Assembly: GCF_014646335.1 (NCBI RefSeq)
Contig: NZ_BMNG01000018.1
Span: 62,001-126,000, forward strand
Length of the DNA stretch: 64,000 bases
Direction: 5' to 3'
Origin: Streptomyces lasiicapitis
Lineage (GTDB): Bacteria > Actinomycetota > Actinomycetes > Streptomycetales > Streptomycetaceae
Under the pieces are notes generated by a model. That model saw only the letters and a list, made by a program, of their open reading frames with translations, had not been told where the DNA came from and made no database searches. This document shows positions 42,666-51,354 of the stretch, piece after piece. The position numbers and the translations under genes are program-made. How positions within the stretch are numbered: the stretch's first letter is position 1; each line of letters opens with the position of its first letter.

Positions 42666-45191
42666 GTGACGACCGGCGGGCCGAGGCAGCAGGGAAAGCA
42701 GCAGCGGGAAACGCAGCAGGGGGACGGGGCGTCGAGCGTGCGGCGCCAGAGCGAGGGCAGAGCGGACCGGCCCGACCGGCCGGGGCGGCCCGACGCCACC
42801 GAGGTCACCGCCGCCGGAATCGCCCGCCTCGCCGGCGTCGGCCGCGCCGCCGTCAGCAACTGGCGCCGCCGCCATGCCGACTTCCCCAAGCCCGTGGGCG
42901 GCACCGACACCAGCCCCTCGTTCGCGCTCGCCGAAGTCGAGGGGTGGCTGCGCGGCCAGGGCAAGCTCTCCGAAGTACCGCTGCGCGAACGCGTCTGGCA
43001 GCAGCTCGCCGGACACCCGGCGGGCCCCGGCACCGCCCTGCTGCACGCCGGCTGCGCCCTGCTCCTCGTGCACGACCGGCATCCCGACTGGCTGCGGGCG
43101 AGCGCCGTGTCGGACGAGCGGATGGCGGGGCTGCTCCCGGAGCTGATCGAGCCCGTGCTGACCGCACGCTTCGGCCCCCCGTCCGACACCGGGGCCGACC
43201 ACGCAGACCACCCAGCTCACACAGCCCACGCCGCCAGTGCCGACCACGCGAGCCGCACCGCCCGCGCCGATCACGCGAGCCATTCCGCCCGCGCCGCCCA
43301 CGAGCCCCGCCCCACCCGCCCCACCCGTGCCGTCCAGACCCCCACCACCCCCGAACTCCGCCCCTCCGCCCCCCTGCTCCGCTCCGCCGCCGAACTCGCC
43401 GCCGAGCTGGGCGCCCACACCGCGTACGAGTTCCTCCTAGGCCGCCACCTGGACGCCAACCCCCGCCAGTACACCCTCACCCCGCAGGGCCCCGCCGACC
43501 TGATGGCCGCCCTCGCGGGCCCCGCGCGCCCCGGCCGCACCGTCCTCGACCCGGCCTGCGGCACCGGCGCCCTGCTCCGCGCCGCCGCCCGCCGCGCCGG
43601 GCCGGGCGCCGCCGACTGCCACCTGTACGGCCAGGACAGCGCCCCCGACCTCGCCGCCCTCACGGCCCTGCGCCTGGCCCTCGGCTCGGGCGCGACCGGC
43701 CCGACCGGCACCAAGAGCGCGAGAGGAGCCACCAGCGCGACCGGCACCCCGGGCCCGACCGGCGCACCCGGCGCACCCGGCACCACCGGCCCGACCGGCA
43801 CCACCATCCGCACCACCACCATCCGCACCACCACCACCGACACCCTCCGCGCCGACGCCCACCCCGACCTCGCCGTCGACGTCGTCCTGTGCCACCCGCC
43901 CTTCAACGACCGCAACTGGGGCCACGACGAGCTGGCCTACGACCCGCGCTGGGAGTACGGCTTCCCGGCCCGTACGGAGTCCGAACTGGCGTGGGTGCAG
44001 CACGCGTTGGCGCGGCTGCGCGACGGCGGCACCGCCGTCCTGCTGATGCCGCCCGCCGCCGCGTCCCGCCGCTCCGGCCGCCGCATCCGCGCCGACCTGC
44101 TGCGCCGCGGCGCCCTGCGCGCCGTGATCGCGCTGCCCGCCGGCGCCGCACCCCCGTACAACCTGCCGCTGCACGTCTGGGTCCTGCGCAGGCCGGGACC
44201 CGACGCCCCCAGCGCCCCCGAAGTGCTGCTCGTGGAGGCGGTGCAGGCGGCCGACGGACAGCACACCGACGGGCGGGACCGGCAGGCCTGGCCGCCGGTG
44301 CAGGACGCGGTGCTCGACGCGTTCCGCCGGTTCGAGCGCGACGGCACCCTGGCGGAGGAGCCGGGCCTCGCGCTGTCCGTGCCGGTGCTCGAACTCCTCG
44401 ACGACGAGGTCGACCTGGCGCCCGCGCGCCGTCTGCCGCCGCGGGCCGCGGGCGGCGGCGCCGGGCAACTGCGCGACGTACGCTCCCAGCTCGGCGACAC
44501 CCTGCGCCTGACCGCCGACCTCACCCCGCCGGAGGCCGAGCCCGGCCCGCCGGACGCCGCCCGCCGCCCCCTCACCACCGTCGGCGAACTCGCCCGCGCG
44601 GGCGCCCTGTCGATCCACACCGGCCAGGCCGGTCACACCGGCTACACCGGCCCCGTCGGCCACACCGGGACCGCCGCCGGAGTGCCCGTCCTCACCGAAC
44701 ACGACGTCCTCGCCGGAACGGCACCCTCCGCCGTCGCCCCACCGCTCCAGGACCAGCCCCCCGGCGCCGGGGACGCGCCCGCCCTCGACACCCCCGTCCT
44801 CACCGAGCCCGGCGACGTGGTCCTGCCCGTGCTCGGCGGCGGCGTCGCCGCCCGCGTCGTCGACGAGACCACCGCGGGCGCCGCGCCCGGCCGCGGCCTG
44901 GTGCTGCTCCGCCCCGACCCGGCCGCCCTCGACTGCTGGTTCCTCGCGGGCTTCCTGCGCGGCACCGCCAACCACCGCCAGGCCAGCAGCTACGCCTCCA
45001 CGTCCGCCCGCCTCGACGTACGCCGCCTGCAACTGCCGCGCCTGACGCCCGCCCAACAGCGCCGCTACGGCGAGCGGTTCCGCGACCTCGCTGCCTTCGA
45101 GGACGCGTTGCGCCTCGCGGGCCGCCTCGGCGAGCAGCTCGTACGCGGCATGTACGACGGACTGACCGACGGGAGCGTGGCTCCCGAGTGA
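42666..45191 (+). CDS. Orphan N-6 DNA methylase-like protein with N-terminal HTH
   Basis: An 841-residue protein related to type I (HsdM-like) adenine methylases. Residues about 40-95 form a helix-turn-helix (VTAAGIARLAGVGRAAVSNW). A variable Thr/Ala/Pro linker follows. The methylase core has SAM motif I LDPACGTGALL near residue 295 and motif IV as CHPPFND near 408. The usual NPPF/Y Asn, which binds the target adenine, is His here, so catalysis is doubtful. A C-terminal region resembles a specificity-like tail. No restriction subunit is nearby. GTG 42666. Confidence 0.85.
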   Translation: MTTGGPRQQGKQQRETQQGDGASSVRRQSEGRADRPDRPGRPDATEVTAAGIARLAGVGRAAVSNWRRRHADFPKPVGGTDTSPSFALAEVEGWLRGQGKLSEVPLRERVWQQLAGHPAGPGTALLHAGCALLLVHDRHPDWLRASAVSDERMAGLLPELIEPVLTARFGPPSDTGADHADHPAHTAHAASADHASRTARADHASHSARAAHEPRPTRPTRAVQTPTTPELRPSAPLLRSAAELAAELGAHTAYEFLLGRHLDANPRQYTLTPQGPADLMAALAGPARPGRTVLDPACGTGALLRAAARRAGPGAADCHLYGQDSAPDLAALTALRLALGSGATGPTGTKSARGATSATGTPGPTGAPGAPGTTGPTGTTIRTTTIRTTTTDTLRADAHPDLAVDVVLCHPPFNDRNWGHDELAYDPRWEYGFPARTESELAWVQHALARLRDGGTAVLLMPPAAASRRSGRRIRADLLRRGALRAVIALPAGAAPPYNLPLHVWVLRRPGPDAPSAPEVLLVEAVQAADGQHTDGRDRQAWPPVQDAVLDAFRRFERDGTLAEEPGLALSVPVLELLDDEVDLAPARRLPPRAAGGGAGQLRDVRSQLGDTLRLTADLTPPEAEPGPPDAARRPLTTVGELARAGALSIHTGQAGHTGYTGPVGHTGTAAGVPVLTEHDVLAGTAPSAVAPPLQDQPPGAGDAPALDTPVLTEPGDVVLPVLGGGVAARVVDETTAGAAPGRGLVLLRPDPAALDCWFLAGFLRGTANHRQASSYASTSARLDVRRLQLPRLTPAQQRRYGERFRDLAAFEDALRLAGRLGEQLVRGMYDGLTDGSVAPE

Positions 45192-45413
45192 CCCGGGGCG
45201 CGACCCGGAACGCGCCCAGGGCGCGACCCGGTACTGGAGCCGCCCCGTCCGCGTGACCAGTACGGCAACGGTTCGGTACAACCCGGGACCGGTTCCCGGA
45301 GTCGGCCTATACGCTCGATTCTGCATTCGTTCGTTCGTCGGCCGTACGTCACGCCGGATGCGCCTCACAGGGCGCACCGGTACGTACGGCCGCGTCAGGT
45401 ATCAGGAGCAGCC

Positions 45414-46007
45414 ATGCACGGCCACGGCTACGCGCCGCCGCACCCACCGGCGCCTTCGGAGGGCTCGCAGGTCACCCTGCGCGTGCTGTTCGTGGTGCTC
45501 GCCGTCATCACCTGCGGCTTCCTCGCCTGGGCCGCGATGCTGCGGCTCGCGCTCGTGACCCGCAGAACGCTGGACTGGGCGCTGTTCACGGTCGTCGCCG
45601 TCCTGGAGGCCACGGCCGTGGTCCTCATCGCGATCGACCCGGGCAAGGACGGCTTCGAGAGGCCGGGCAACGCGGGCATGACGATCCTGGTCTCCACGGT
45701 CATCCCCGTGGTCGCCTACTACCTGACGATGGACATCCGCCACTGCGGGCAGGCCCGCGCAGCCCAAGTCATGTACCAGCAGCCGCAGTTCCCCGGCTAC
45801 GTACAACAGCAGCAGCCGCACCCGCAGCAGCCGTCGTACGGCTACCCCTCCCAGGCGCCGCCGCCCCACGTCACCCAGACCCCGGTGCCGCCCGTCACCC
45901 ACACCCCGCCCCCGCCGTCCCGCCCCGCGCCCGCCCGCATCAACCAGGTCCGCGCCGAGCTCGACGAGCTCAGTGACTACCTGCGCAAGCAGGAAGGCGG
46001 CAACTGA
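45414..46007 (+). CDS. Membrane protein with Pro/Gln-rich tail, unknown function
   Basis: A 197-residue protein with three predicted membrane helices (VLFVVLAVITCGFLAWAAML, LFTVVAVLEATAVVLIAI and MTILVSTVIPVVAYYL). A cytosolic tail follows, rich in Pro, Gln and Tyr (repeated QQPxPQQPSYGYPSQ), ending in a short helix. No family was recognised. AGGAG precedes ATG 45414. It is 2 bp upstream of the kinase gene, so it may be a membrane partner or substrate of that kinase. Confidence 0.78.
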   Translation: MHGHGYAPPHPPAPSEGSQVTLRVLFVVLAVITCGFLAWAAMLRLALVTRRTLDWALFTVVAVLEATAVVLIAIDPGKDGFERPGNAGMTILVSTVIPVVAYYLTMDIRHCGQARAAQVMYQQPQFPGYVQQQQPHPQQPSYGYPSQAPPPHVTQTPVPPVTHTPPPPSRPAPARINQVRAELDELSDYLRKQEGGN

Positions 46008-46009
46008 CC

Positions 46010-47560
46010 TTGACCGCAGGGGGAGGCGGGGCCGCGGGCGCGGACCACCGCGTGATCGCCGGGCGCTACGAGCTGTCCACGCTCATCGGCCAGGGCGGCA
46101 TGGGCCAGGTCTGGACGGCGTACGACCAGCGCCTGGACCGCCGCGTCGCGGTCAAGCTGCTGCGCCCCGACAAGGTCGCGGGCGCCGAGGCCGACGAGCT
46201 GCGCCGCCGCTTCCTGCGCGAGTGCCGGGTCACCGCGCAGGTCGACCACCCCGGCCTGGTCACGGTGCACGACGCGGGCAGCGACGGCGAGGACCTGTAC
46301 CTCGTCATGCAGTACGTCGACGGCGCGGACCTCGGCGACCACCTCGCCGAGAACGTCCCCTACCCCTGGCAGTGGGCGGTCGCCGTCGCCGCCCAGCTCT
46401 GCGCCGTGCTCTCCGCGGTGCACGCCGTGCCGATCGTGCACCGCGACCTCAAGCCGCGGAACATGATGGTCCGCCAGGACGGCACGCTCACCATCCTCGA
46501 CCTCGGCATCGCCTCGGTCATGGACACCGACACCACCCGCCTCACCCACACCGGCTCCCCAATCGGCAGCCCCTCGTACATGGCGCCCGAACAGGCCATG
46601 GGCGGCGCCGTCGGCCCGTACACGGACCTGTACGCCCTCGGCGTGCTGCTCCACGAACTCCTCAGCGGCGACGTGCCGTTCTCCGGCTCGACCGCGCTCG
46701 GCGTGCTGCACCGCCATCTGTACGAGCCGCCGCTGCCGGTGCGCCGGCTGCGCCCCGAGGTCCCCGAAGCCCTCGAATCCCTCGTCCTGCGCCTGCTCGC
46801 CAAGGACCCGCAGCACCGCCCCGCCAGCGCCCAGGACGTGTACGAGGAACTGGCACCGCTGCTGCCGGGCCGCTCCGTGCCGTCCGGCCGCCCCCTCGAC
46901 CCGACCCGCCCCTTCCTGCGCCCGCACGCCCCCTGGCCCGACCGCGCCACGACCCCGGCACCGGCCCCGCAGGCCCAACCGCCGCGCCCCGCCCACGGCC
47001 AGGACGTCGCCGCCGCCGTCGACGAGGTCAAGCGCCTCCTCGGCGAGGGCCGCATCACGCAGGCCGTGGACACCCTCGGCGCGATCCTGCCGGCCGCCGC
47101 CGCCCAGCACGGCGAGCACTCACCCGTCGTCCGCACCCTGCGCAAGCAGTACGCGGCCACGCTGATGGACGACGGCCAGTACCGCCGCGCCCTGCCCGAG
47201 CTGCGCCGCCTCGCCGACCAGCGCGCCGCCGAGTCCGGCCACGCCGACCCGCAGTCCCTGCAGTTCCGCTACGAGGCCGCGCAGTGCCTGGAGCAGCTCG
47301 GCGAACCGGCGGCGGCCCTCGCCGAGTACCGCACGCTGCTCCCGCACTACGAGAACCAGTACGCGACCGCCGACATCCGCCAGTCCCTGGAGATCCGCCG
47401 CCGCATCGGCCACCTCCTGCTCGCCCTCGGCGACCGCTCGGCCGCCCACGAGACGCTGGGCCGCCTGGTGCTCGACGCCGAGCGGGTGCACGGCGTGGGG
47501 CACCCGTTCCCGGCGGAGATCCGGCGGACGCTGGAGTGGCTGGGGCAGGTGCGGGGCTAG
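46010..47560 (+). CDS. Cytosolic Ser/Thr protein kinase with C-terminal TPR-like region
   Basis: A 516-residue Hanks-type kinase. It has glycine loop GQGGMGQVW (residues about 26-34), catalytic Lys in VAVKLL, HRDLKPRNMM near 143, DLG in place of DFG near 164, and the activation segment GSPSYMAPEQ. After a Pro-rich linker, residues about 325-510 form helical pairs resembling TPRs (QYRRALPELRRLADQRAAES, EPAAALAEYRTLL). There is no membrane helix, unlike many PknB-type kinases. The start is TTG 46010, two bases after the previous stop. Confidence 0.92.
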   Translation: MTAGGGGAAGADHRVIAGRYELSTLIGQGGMGQVWTAYDQRLDRRVAVKLLRPDKVAGAEADELRRRFLRECRVTAQVDHPGLVTVHDAGSDGEDLYLVMQYVDGADLGDHLAENVPYPWQWAVAVAAQLCAVLSAVHAVPIVHRDLKPRNMMVRQDGTLTILDLGIASVMDTDTTRLTHTGSPIGSPSYMAPEQAMGGAVGPYTDLYALGVLLHELLSGDVPFSGSTALGVLHRHLYEPPLPVRRLRPEVPEALESLVLRLLAKDPQHRPASAQDVYEELAPLLPGRSVPSGRPLDPTRPFLRPHAPWPDRATTPAPAPQAQPPRPAHGQDVAAAVDEVKRLLGEGRITQAVDTLGAILPAAAAQHGEHSPVVRTLRKQYAATLMDDGQYRRALPELRRLADQRAAESGHADPQSLQFRYEAAQCLEQLGEPAAALAEYRTLLPHYENQYATADIRQSLEIRRRIGHLLLALGDRSAAHETLGRLVLDAERVHGVGHPFPAEIRRTLEWLGQVRG

Positions 47561-47647
47561 ATCCGGGGCCCCGGGATAAGCCCGACAAGGCGGAAAGCGG
47601 GGCGCACGCGGTGCCCCAACTCTTGCCGAATCGTTGGTAGTGGGGCC

Positions 47648-47671
47648 TCCCCTGAACAAAGTTCTTGGGGA
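47648..47671 (+). repeat. Dispersed small hairpin element, copy C
   Basis: TCCCC-T-GAAC-(AAA)-GTTC-TT-GGGGA has the same plan as the elements at 5405 and 34459 with a different inner stem. It lies between the kinase gene and the SurA-like lipoprotein gene, followed by AGGG. Confidence 0.65.
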
Positions 47672-47759
47672 AGGGTGGCCGAGCCGACCACCACTGCCTA
47701 CCATCGATCACCGCAAGACTTTGTGCAGCGAAGCACAATCTCTCCACCGGGAGGCCCAC

Positions 47760-48431
47760 TTGCACCGCCGCAGCAGCCGTCGTCGCTCCGCGCTCGTCCT
47801 CACCGCCGCCGCCCTCGTCGCGGCCCCCGCTCTGACCGCCTGCGGCAACGACGCGCATCCGGGCGCCGCAGCCGTCGTCGGGGACCAGCGGATCACGGTC
47901 GCGCAACTGGAGAACAGGGTGAACGAGGTGCGCTCCGCGCAGCGGGCCGCCCTCCCGGACGACCGGCAGTACGAGCAGGTGGTCGCCAAGACCGGCGGCC
48001 TGACCCGCAGCACGCTGCACACGATGGTGCTCGACAAGGTCCTGCACCGGGCCGCGAAGGACGCCGGGGTGAGCGTCACGCGCAAGGAGATCCAGACCAT
48101 GCGCGGCGGCCTGGAGCAGCAGGCGAGCGGCAAGAAGGCGTTCGAGGCGCAGTGGCTGCAGCAGTACGGCGTCGCGCCCGAGCGCCTGGACGACAGCATC
48201 CGTACGGAGATCGAGGCGCAGAAGCTCGCGCGTGAACTCGGCGCGGACATGAACGCGAAGGAAGGCCAGGACATCTTCTGGGCCGCCCTGTCCAAGGCCT
48301 CCAAGAAGCTCGACATCGACCTGAACCCGCGCTACGGCGCGTGGGACGTGAAGGCGAGCAAGCGCACGGACGCGAAGACACCGTGGGTGCGCGAGGTGTC
48401 CGGCGGCGGGACGGCGGAGACGCAGGCCTGA
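47760..48431 (+). CDS. SurA N-terminal-domain lipoprotein
   Basis: A 223-residue exported lipoprotein: basic N terminus, hydrophobic core, lipobox LTAC, then a SurA_N-like chaperone domain (AAVVGDQRITVAQLENRVNE, then a helical region with LHTMVLDKVLHRAAKDAGV). No rotamase domain is present. It probably assists folding of exported proteins. TTG 47760 is chosen because GGGAGG lies 5 bases upstream and gives the expected signal peptide. Confidence 0.86.
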   Translation: MHRRSSRRRSALVLTAAALVAAPALTACGNDAHPGAAAVVGDQRITVAQLENRVNEVRSAQRAALPDDRQYEQVVAKTGGLTRSTLHTMVLDKVLHRAAKDAGVSVTRKEIQTMRGGLEQQASGKKAFEAQWLQQYGVAPERLDDSIRTEIEAQKLARELGADMNAKEGQDIFWAALSKASKKLDIDLNPRYGAWDVKASKRTDAKTPWVREVSGGGTAETQA

Positions 48432-48498
48432 GCCTGGCGGCTCCGCCCGTGCGGGCTTGTGGCCGTGCTGTGTCAGTGGTGTGGGCTACGTTCGGGGT

Positions 48499-49485
48499 GT
48501 GAACGAGATCGAGACCCCCGGGGACGGCGTCGGCCGCGTCGTCCTGCTCACCACCAGCCACCGCGTCGCGCCCGGCCTGCTGTCCTGGGCGGCGTGGCAG
48601 ACGCTGCACGCGGCGGACGAGGTCGTGTGCGCCGACGCCACGCACCCGCAGCTCCCGTATCTGCGTGACGCGGGCGTCGCGGTGAAGCAGGCGTCGCCGA
48701 GCGCCGAGGAGTTGGTGCGCGCGTGCGCCGGCGGCCGCACGGTCGTGGTCGTCGCCACGGCCGAGGGCGACCGTCCGCTCACCGACGGCCTGGCCCGCCT
48801 CGCCGGGTCGGGCCGCCTGCCGATGCCGGACCTGGAGCTGCTCCCGGGTTCGTACGATCTGCCGGGCGCCCGCCTCCTCGACCTCGTCCAGGTCATGGAC
48901 CGCATCCGCGGCGAATGCCCCTGGTCCTCCCGCCAGACCCACAAGAGCCTCGCGAAGTACGGCATCGAGGAGGCGTACGAACTCGTCGAGGCCATCGAGG
49001 ACGGCGACGCGCACGAACTGCGCGAGGAGCTGGGGGACGTGCTGCTCCAGGTCGTCTTCCACGCGCGCATCGCGGAGGAGGCGGCCGAGGACGACGAGCG
49101 CTTCTCCGTCGACGACGTGGCCGCGGGCATCGTCGAGAAGCTGATCCACCGCCACCCGCACGTCTTCGGCGAGGACACGGCGGCCACGCCGGAAGAGGTC
49201 AAGGAGCACTGGCTGCGCACCAAGGCGGTCGAGAAGCAGCGCGACTCCGTCACCGAGGGCATCCCCCTCGGCCAGCCCGCCCTCGCCCTCGCCACCAAGC
49301 TGGCCTCACGCGTCCGCACGGCGGGCCTGACCGTCCCGCTGCCCACGGGCGATGGCGTGGGGTACGAACTGCTGGCGATGGCCGTCCGCGCGGAGGCGGA
49401 GGGGGCGGACCCGGAGGCGGCGCTGCGGGCCGCTGCGCGGGCGTATCGGGATGCGGTGCGGGCGGCCGAGGAGGCCGGGGCTTAG
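48499..49485 (+). CDS. mazG: Nucleoside triphosphate pyrophosphohydrolase MazG
   Basis: A house-cleaning enzyme that hydrolyses (d)NTPs, including damaged ones. The 328-residue protein has an N-terminal methylase-like extension (VVLLTTSHRVAPGLLSWAAW). The MazG all-alpha domain follows with CPWSSRQTHKSLAKYGIEEA, EEAYELVEAIED and ELREELGDVLLQVVFHA, carrying the metal-binding E/D residues. TACGTT ends 7 bases before GTG 48499, consistent with a leaderless mRNA. Confidence 0.95.
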   Translation: MNEIETPGDGVGRVVLLTTSHRVAPGLLSWAAWQTLHAADEVVCADATHPQLPYLRDAGVAVKQASPSAEELVRACAGGRTVVVVATAEGDRPLTDGLARLAGSGRLPMPDLELLPGSYDLPGARLLDLVQVMDRIRGECPWSSRQTHKSLAKYGIEEAYELVEAIEDGDAHELREELGDVLLQVVFHARIAEEAAEDDERFSVDDVAAGIVEKLIHRHPHVFGEDTAATPEEVKEHWLRTKAVEKQRDSVTEGIPLGQPALALATKLASRVRTAGLTVPLPTGDGVGYELLAMAVRAEAEGADPEAALRAAARAYRDAVRAAEEAGA

Positions 49486-49569
49486 TACCGTTGCCCACGG
49501 GGGTCGTTCGTGGCACGTGTCGCTGAACTCGACCCGGCTGAGCGGGAGTTACGGCCCGAGGAGGCGACG

Positions 49570-51324
49570 GTGTACTGCCCGATGTGCGAGGCCCGGCTGA
49601 CCGACGACGACCGCTTCTGCACAGATTGCGGGCACGACATGAGCGTGCCGGTGCCCGCCGCCGTGCGGACCGGGCCGCCCTCGGACGGAAAGCCGCCCGT
49701 GGCGTCTCCGGTCGCGGCGTCTTCGCCGGTGGCCCCGCCGCTCGTCGCGCCGCCGCCTGTGGTGCCGCCCCCGGGCGACGAAGCATCACCCTTCGTGCCC
49801 TCACCCGTGGGGCCGACGCAGCCCACGACGCGGAACAGCGTCAGCGACGGCTCGGCGGGCACCGTGATCCAGGCAGGCACCATCGCGGGCGACGTCACCG
49901 TCCACACCGCCGCCCTCGCCCCGGCCCCGGCCAAGAACTGGACCCGCGTCAGCCAACTGCGCCGCCTCTGGTTCGGCGTGCGCCCCACGAGCCGCTTCGG
50001 GGACGAGGAGAGCCTGACGCCGTATGTGCTGCGGGACTGCGACGAACAGCTCCACGCCCTCGTCGCGCGGGGCGTGCGCGAGGGCGGCCTGGTCGTCGTC
50101 ACGGGCGGCCCGCTGTCCGGCAAGACGATGACGGCGGCGTGGGCGGCGCTGAACACCGGCGTCGACCCCGAGCCACGTGTGCACGCCCCGCACCCCGGCG
50201 CGGACCTGCGGGACCTCACGTCCGGGCCGCACGACCGCACCGGCCACCACATCCTCTGGCTCGACGAGTTGGAGGGCCACCTCGGCCCCCACGGCCTCAC
50301 CACGGCCCTGCTGTCCCGGCTCACCCAGGAGCGCGTGCTCGTCCTCGCCACCATGACCGACACGGCGTACGACGAGCACCGCTTCGGCGGGGGCCCTGCG
50401 GCCCGGGTCCTGAGCGGCGCCCATACGGTCGAGCTGAGCCGCGGCTGGAGCCCCACGGAACTGGCGCGGCTCGCGCGGGCCGACGACCGCCGCCTCACGG
50501 ACGCCACGAAGTGGCGCGGCAGTCGCGGGGTCACCGAGTACCTGGCGCTGGGGCCGGAGCTTTGGGACGAGTGGCGCAGGGCGCGGCGGCCGCAGGCGCA
50601 TCCGCGCGGGCACCTTTTGGTGCGGGCCGCTGTCGACATCACCCGCTGTGGGCTGGAGGAGGACATCCCGCTGGACGTGCTGCGCGAGGTCCATGAGGGC
50701 TACAGCGAGGACGAAGCCCTCGGCATTGACGAGCGGGGGCACGAGCCGTTCGAGCACGCCCTTGCCTGGGCCACCCGGCTGCGGTATGAGGCGACCGGGC
50801 TGCTTGTCCGCGGAGAGCAGGCGGACACGTACCGGGCCTATGGCTCCTTGGTCGCGGACGCCGTCCGGTCCGGGCAGTTCGGGGCGGTCCCCGACTGGTT
50901 GTGGCTCGCCGTGGCCGACGGGGCGTGCCGCCACGGATTCGACCTCGCACCCGTTCTCGCCGCGTGCCGCGCCGCCACCGAGGCCCGGGTGGCCGCGGGT
51001 GACGTCCACGTCTACGTAGTGCTCGGCCTCATCACCGAGTACGCGGGCAATGTGTCGGAGGCCGAGGGCTGGCACCGCAAGGCAGCCGACCGGGGCGGGG
51101 TCCTGGCCTGCAATCGGCTGGGCCACATCCTCGTGAACCGCGGCGCCTTCGTGGAGGCGATCGGCTATCTCGAGCAAGCCGCCGAGGCGGGCTGGACGGA
51201 CGCGTACGTCACTCTGGTCAAACTGCACCGCGACCGCGCCGGCTACTGGCTCACCAAGGCCGCCGAGGCCGGCGATCCGCAGGCGGCCTTGCACCTGACC
51301 GAGCCGGGGCCGCCCTCGCCCTGA
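49570..51324 (+). CDS. Zinc-ribbon/P-loop NTPase with amyloid-like motif and C-terminal repeats
   Basis: About 584 residues. Domains in order: zinc ribbon (CPMC...CTDC, residues 3-21), a Pro-rich linker, the motif GTVIQAGTIAGDVTVH (about 97-112), a P-loop NTPase (GGPLSGKT near 179, Walker B ILWLDELEGH near 228), a helical region, and SEL1/TPR-like repeats (about 480-580, for example AEGWHRKAADRGGVLACNRL). The short motif resembles RHIM-like bacterial amyloid signalling motifs of NLR-related proteins. GTG 49570 has an ideal GAGGAGG; GTG 49510 would add 20 residues. It is 84 bp after mazG. Confidence 0.75.
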   Translation: MYCPMCEARLTDDDRFCTDCGHDMSVPVPAAVRTGPPSDGKPPVASPVAASSPVAPPLVAPPPVVPPPGDEASPFVPSPVGPTQPTTRNSVSDGSAGTVIQAGTIAGDVTVHTAALAPAPAKNWTRVSQLRRLWFGVRPTSRFGDEESLTPYVLRDCDEQLHALVARGVREGGLVVVTGGPLSGKTMTAAWAALNTGVDPEPRVHAPHPGADLRDLTSGPHDRTGHHILWLDELEGHLGPHGLTTALLSRLTQERVLVLATMTDTAYDEHRFGGGPAARVLSGAHTVELSRGWSPTELARLARADDRRLTDATKWRGSRGVTEYLALGPELWDEWRRARRPQAHPRGHLLVRAAVDITRCGLEEDIPLDVLREVHEGYSEDEALGIDERGHEPFEHALAWATRLRYEATGLLVRGEQADTYRAYGSLVADAVRSGQFGAVPDWLWLAVADGACRHGFDLAPVLAACRAATEARVAAGDVHVYVVLGLITEYAGNVSEAEGWHRKAADRGGVLACNRLGHILVNRGAFVEAIGYLEQAAEAGWTDAYVTLVKLHRDRAGYWLTKAAEAGDPQAALHLTEPGPPSP

Positions 51325-51354
51325 ACCCCACCCCCGGCCGGATACCGTCGACCC

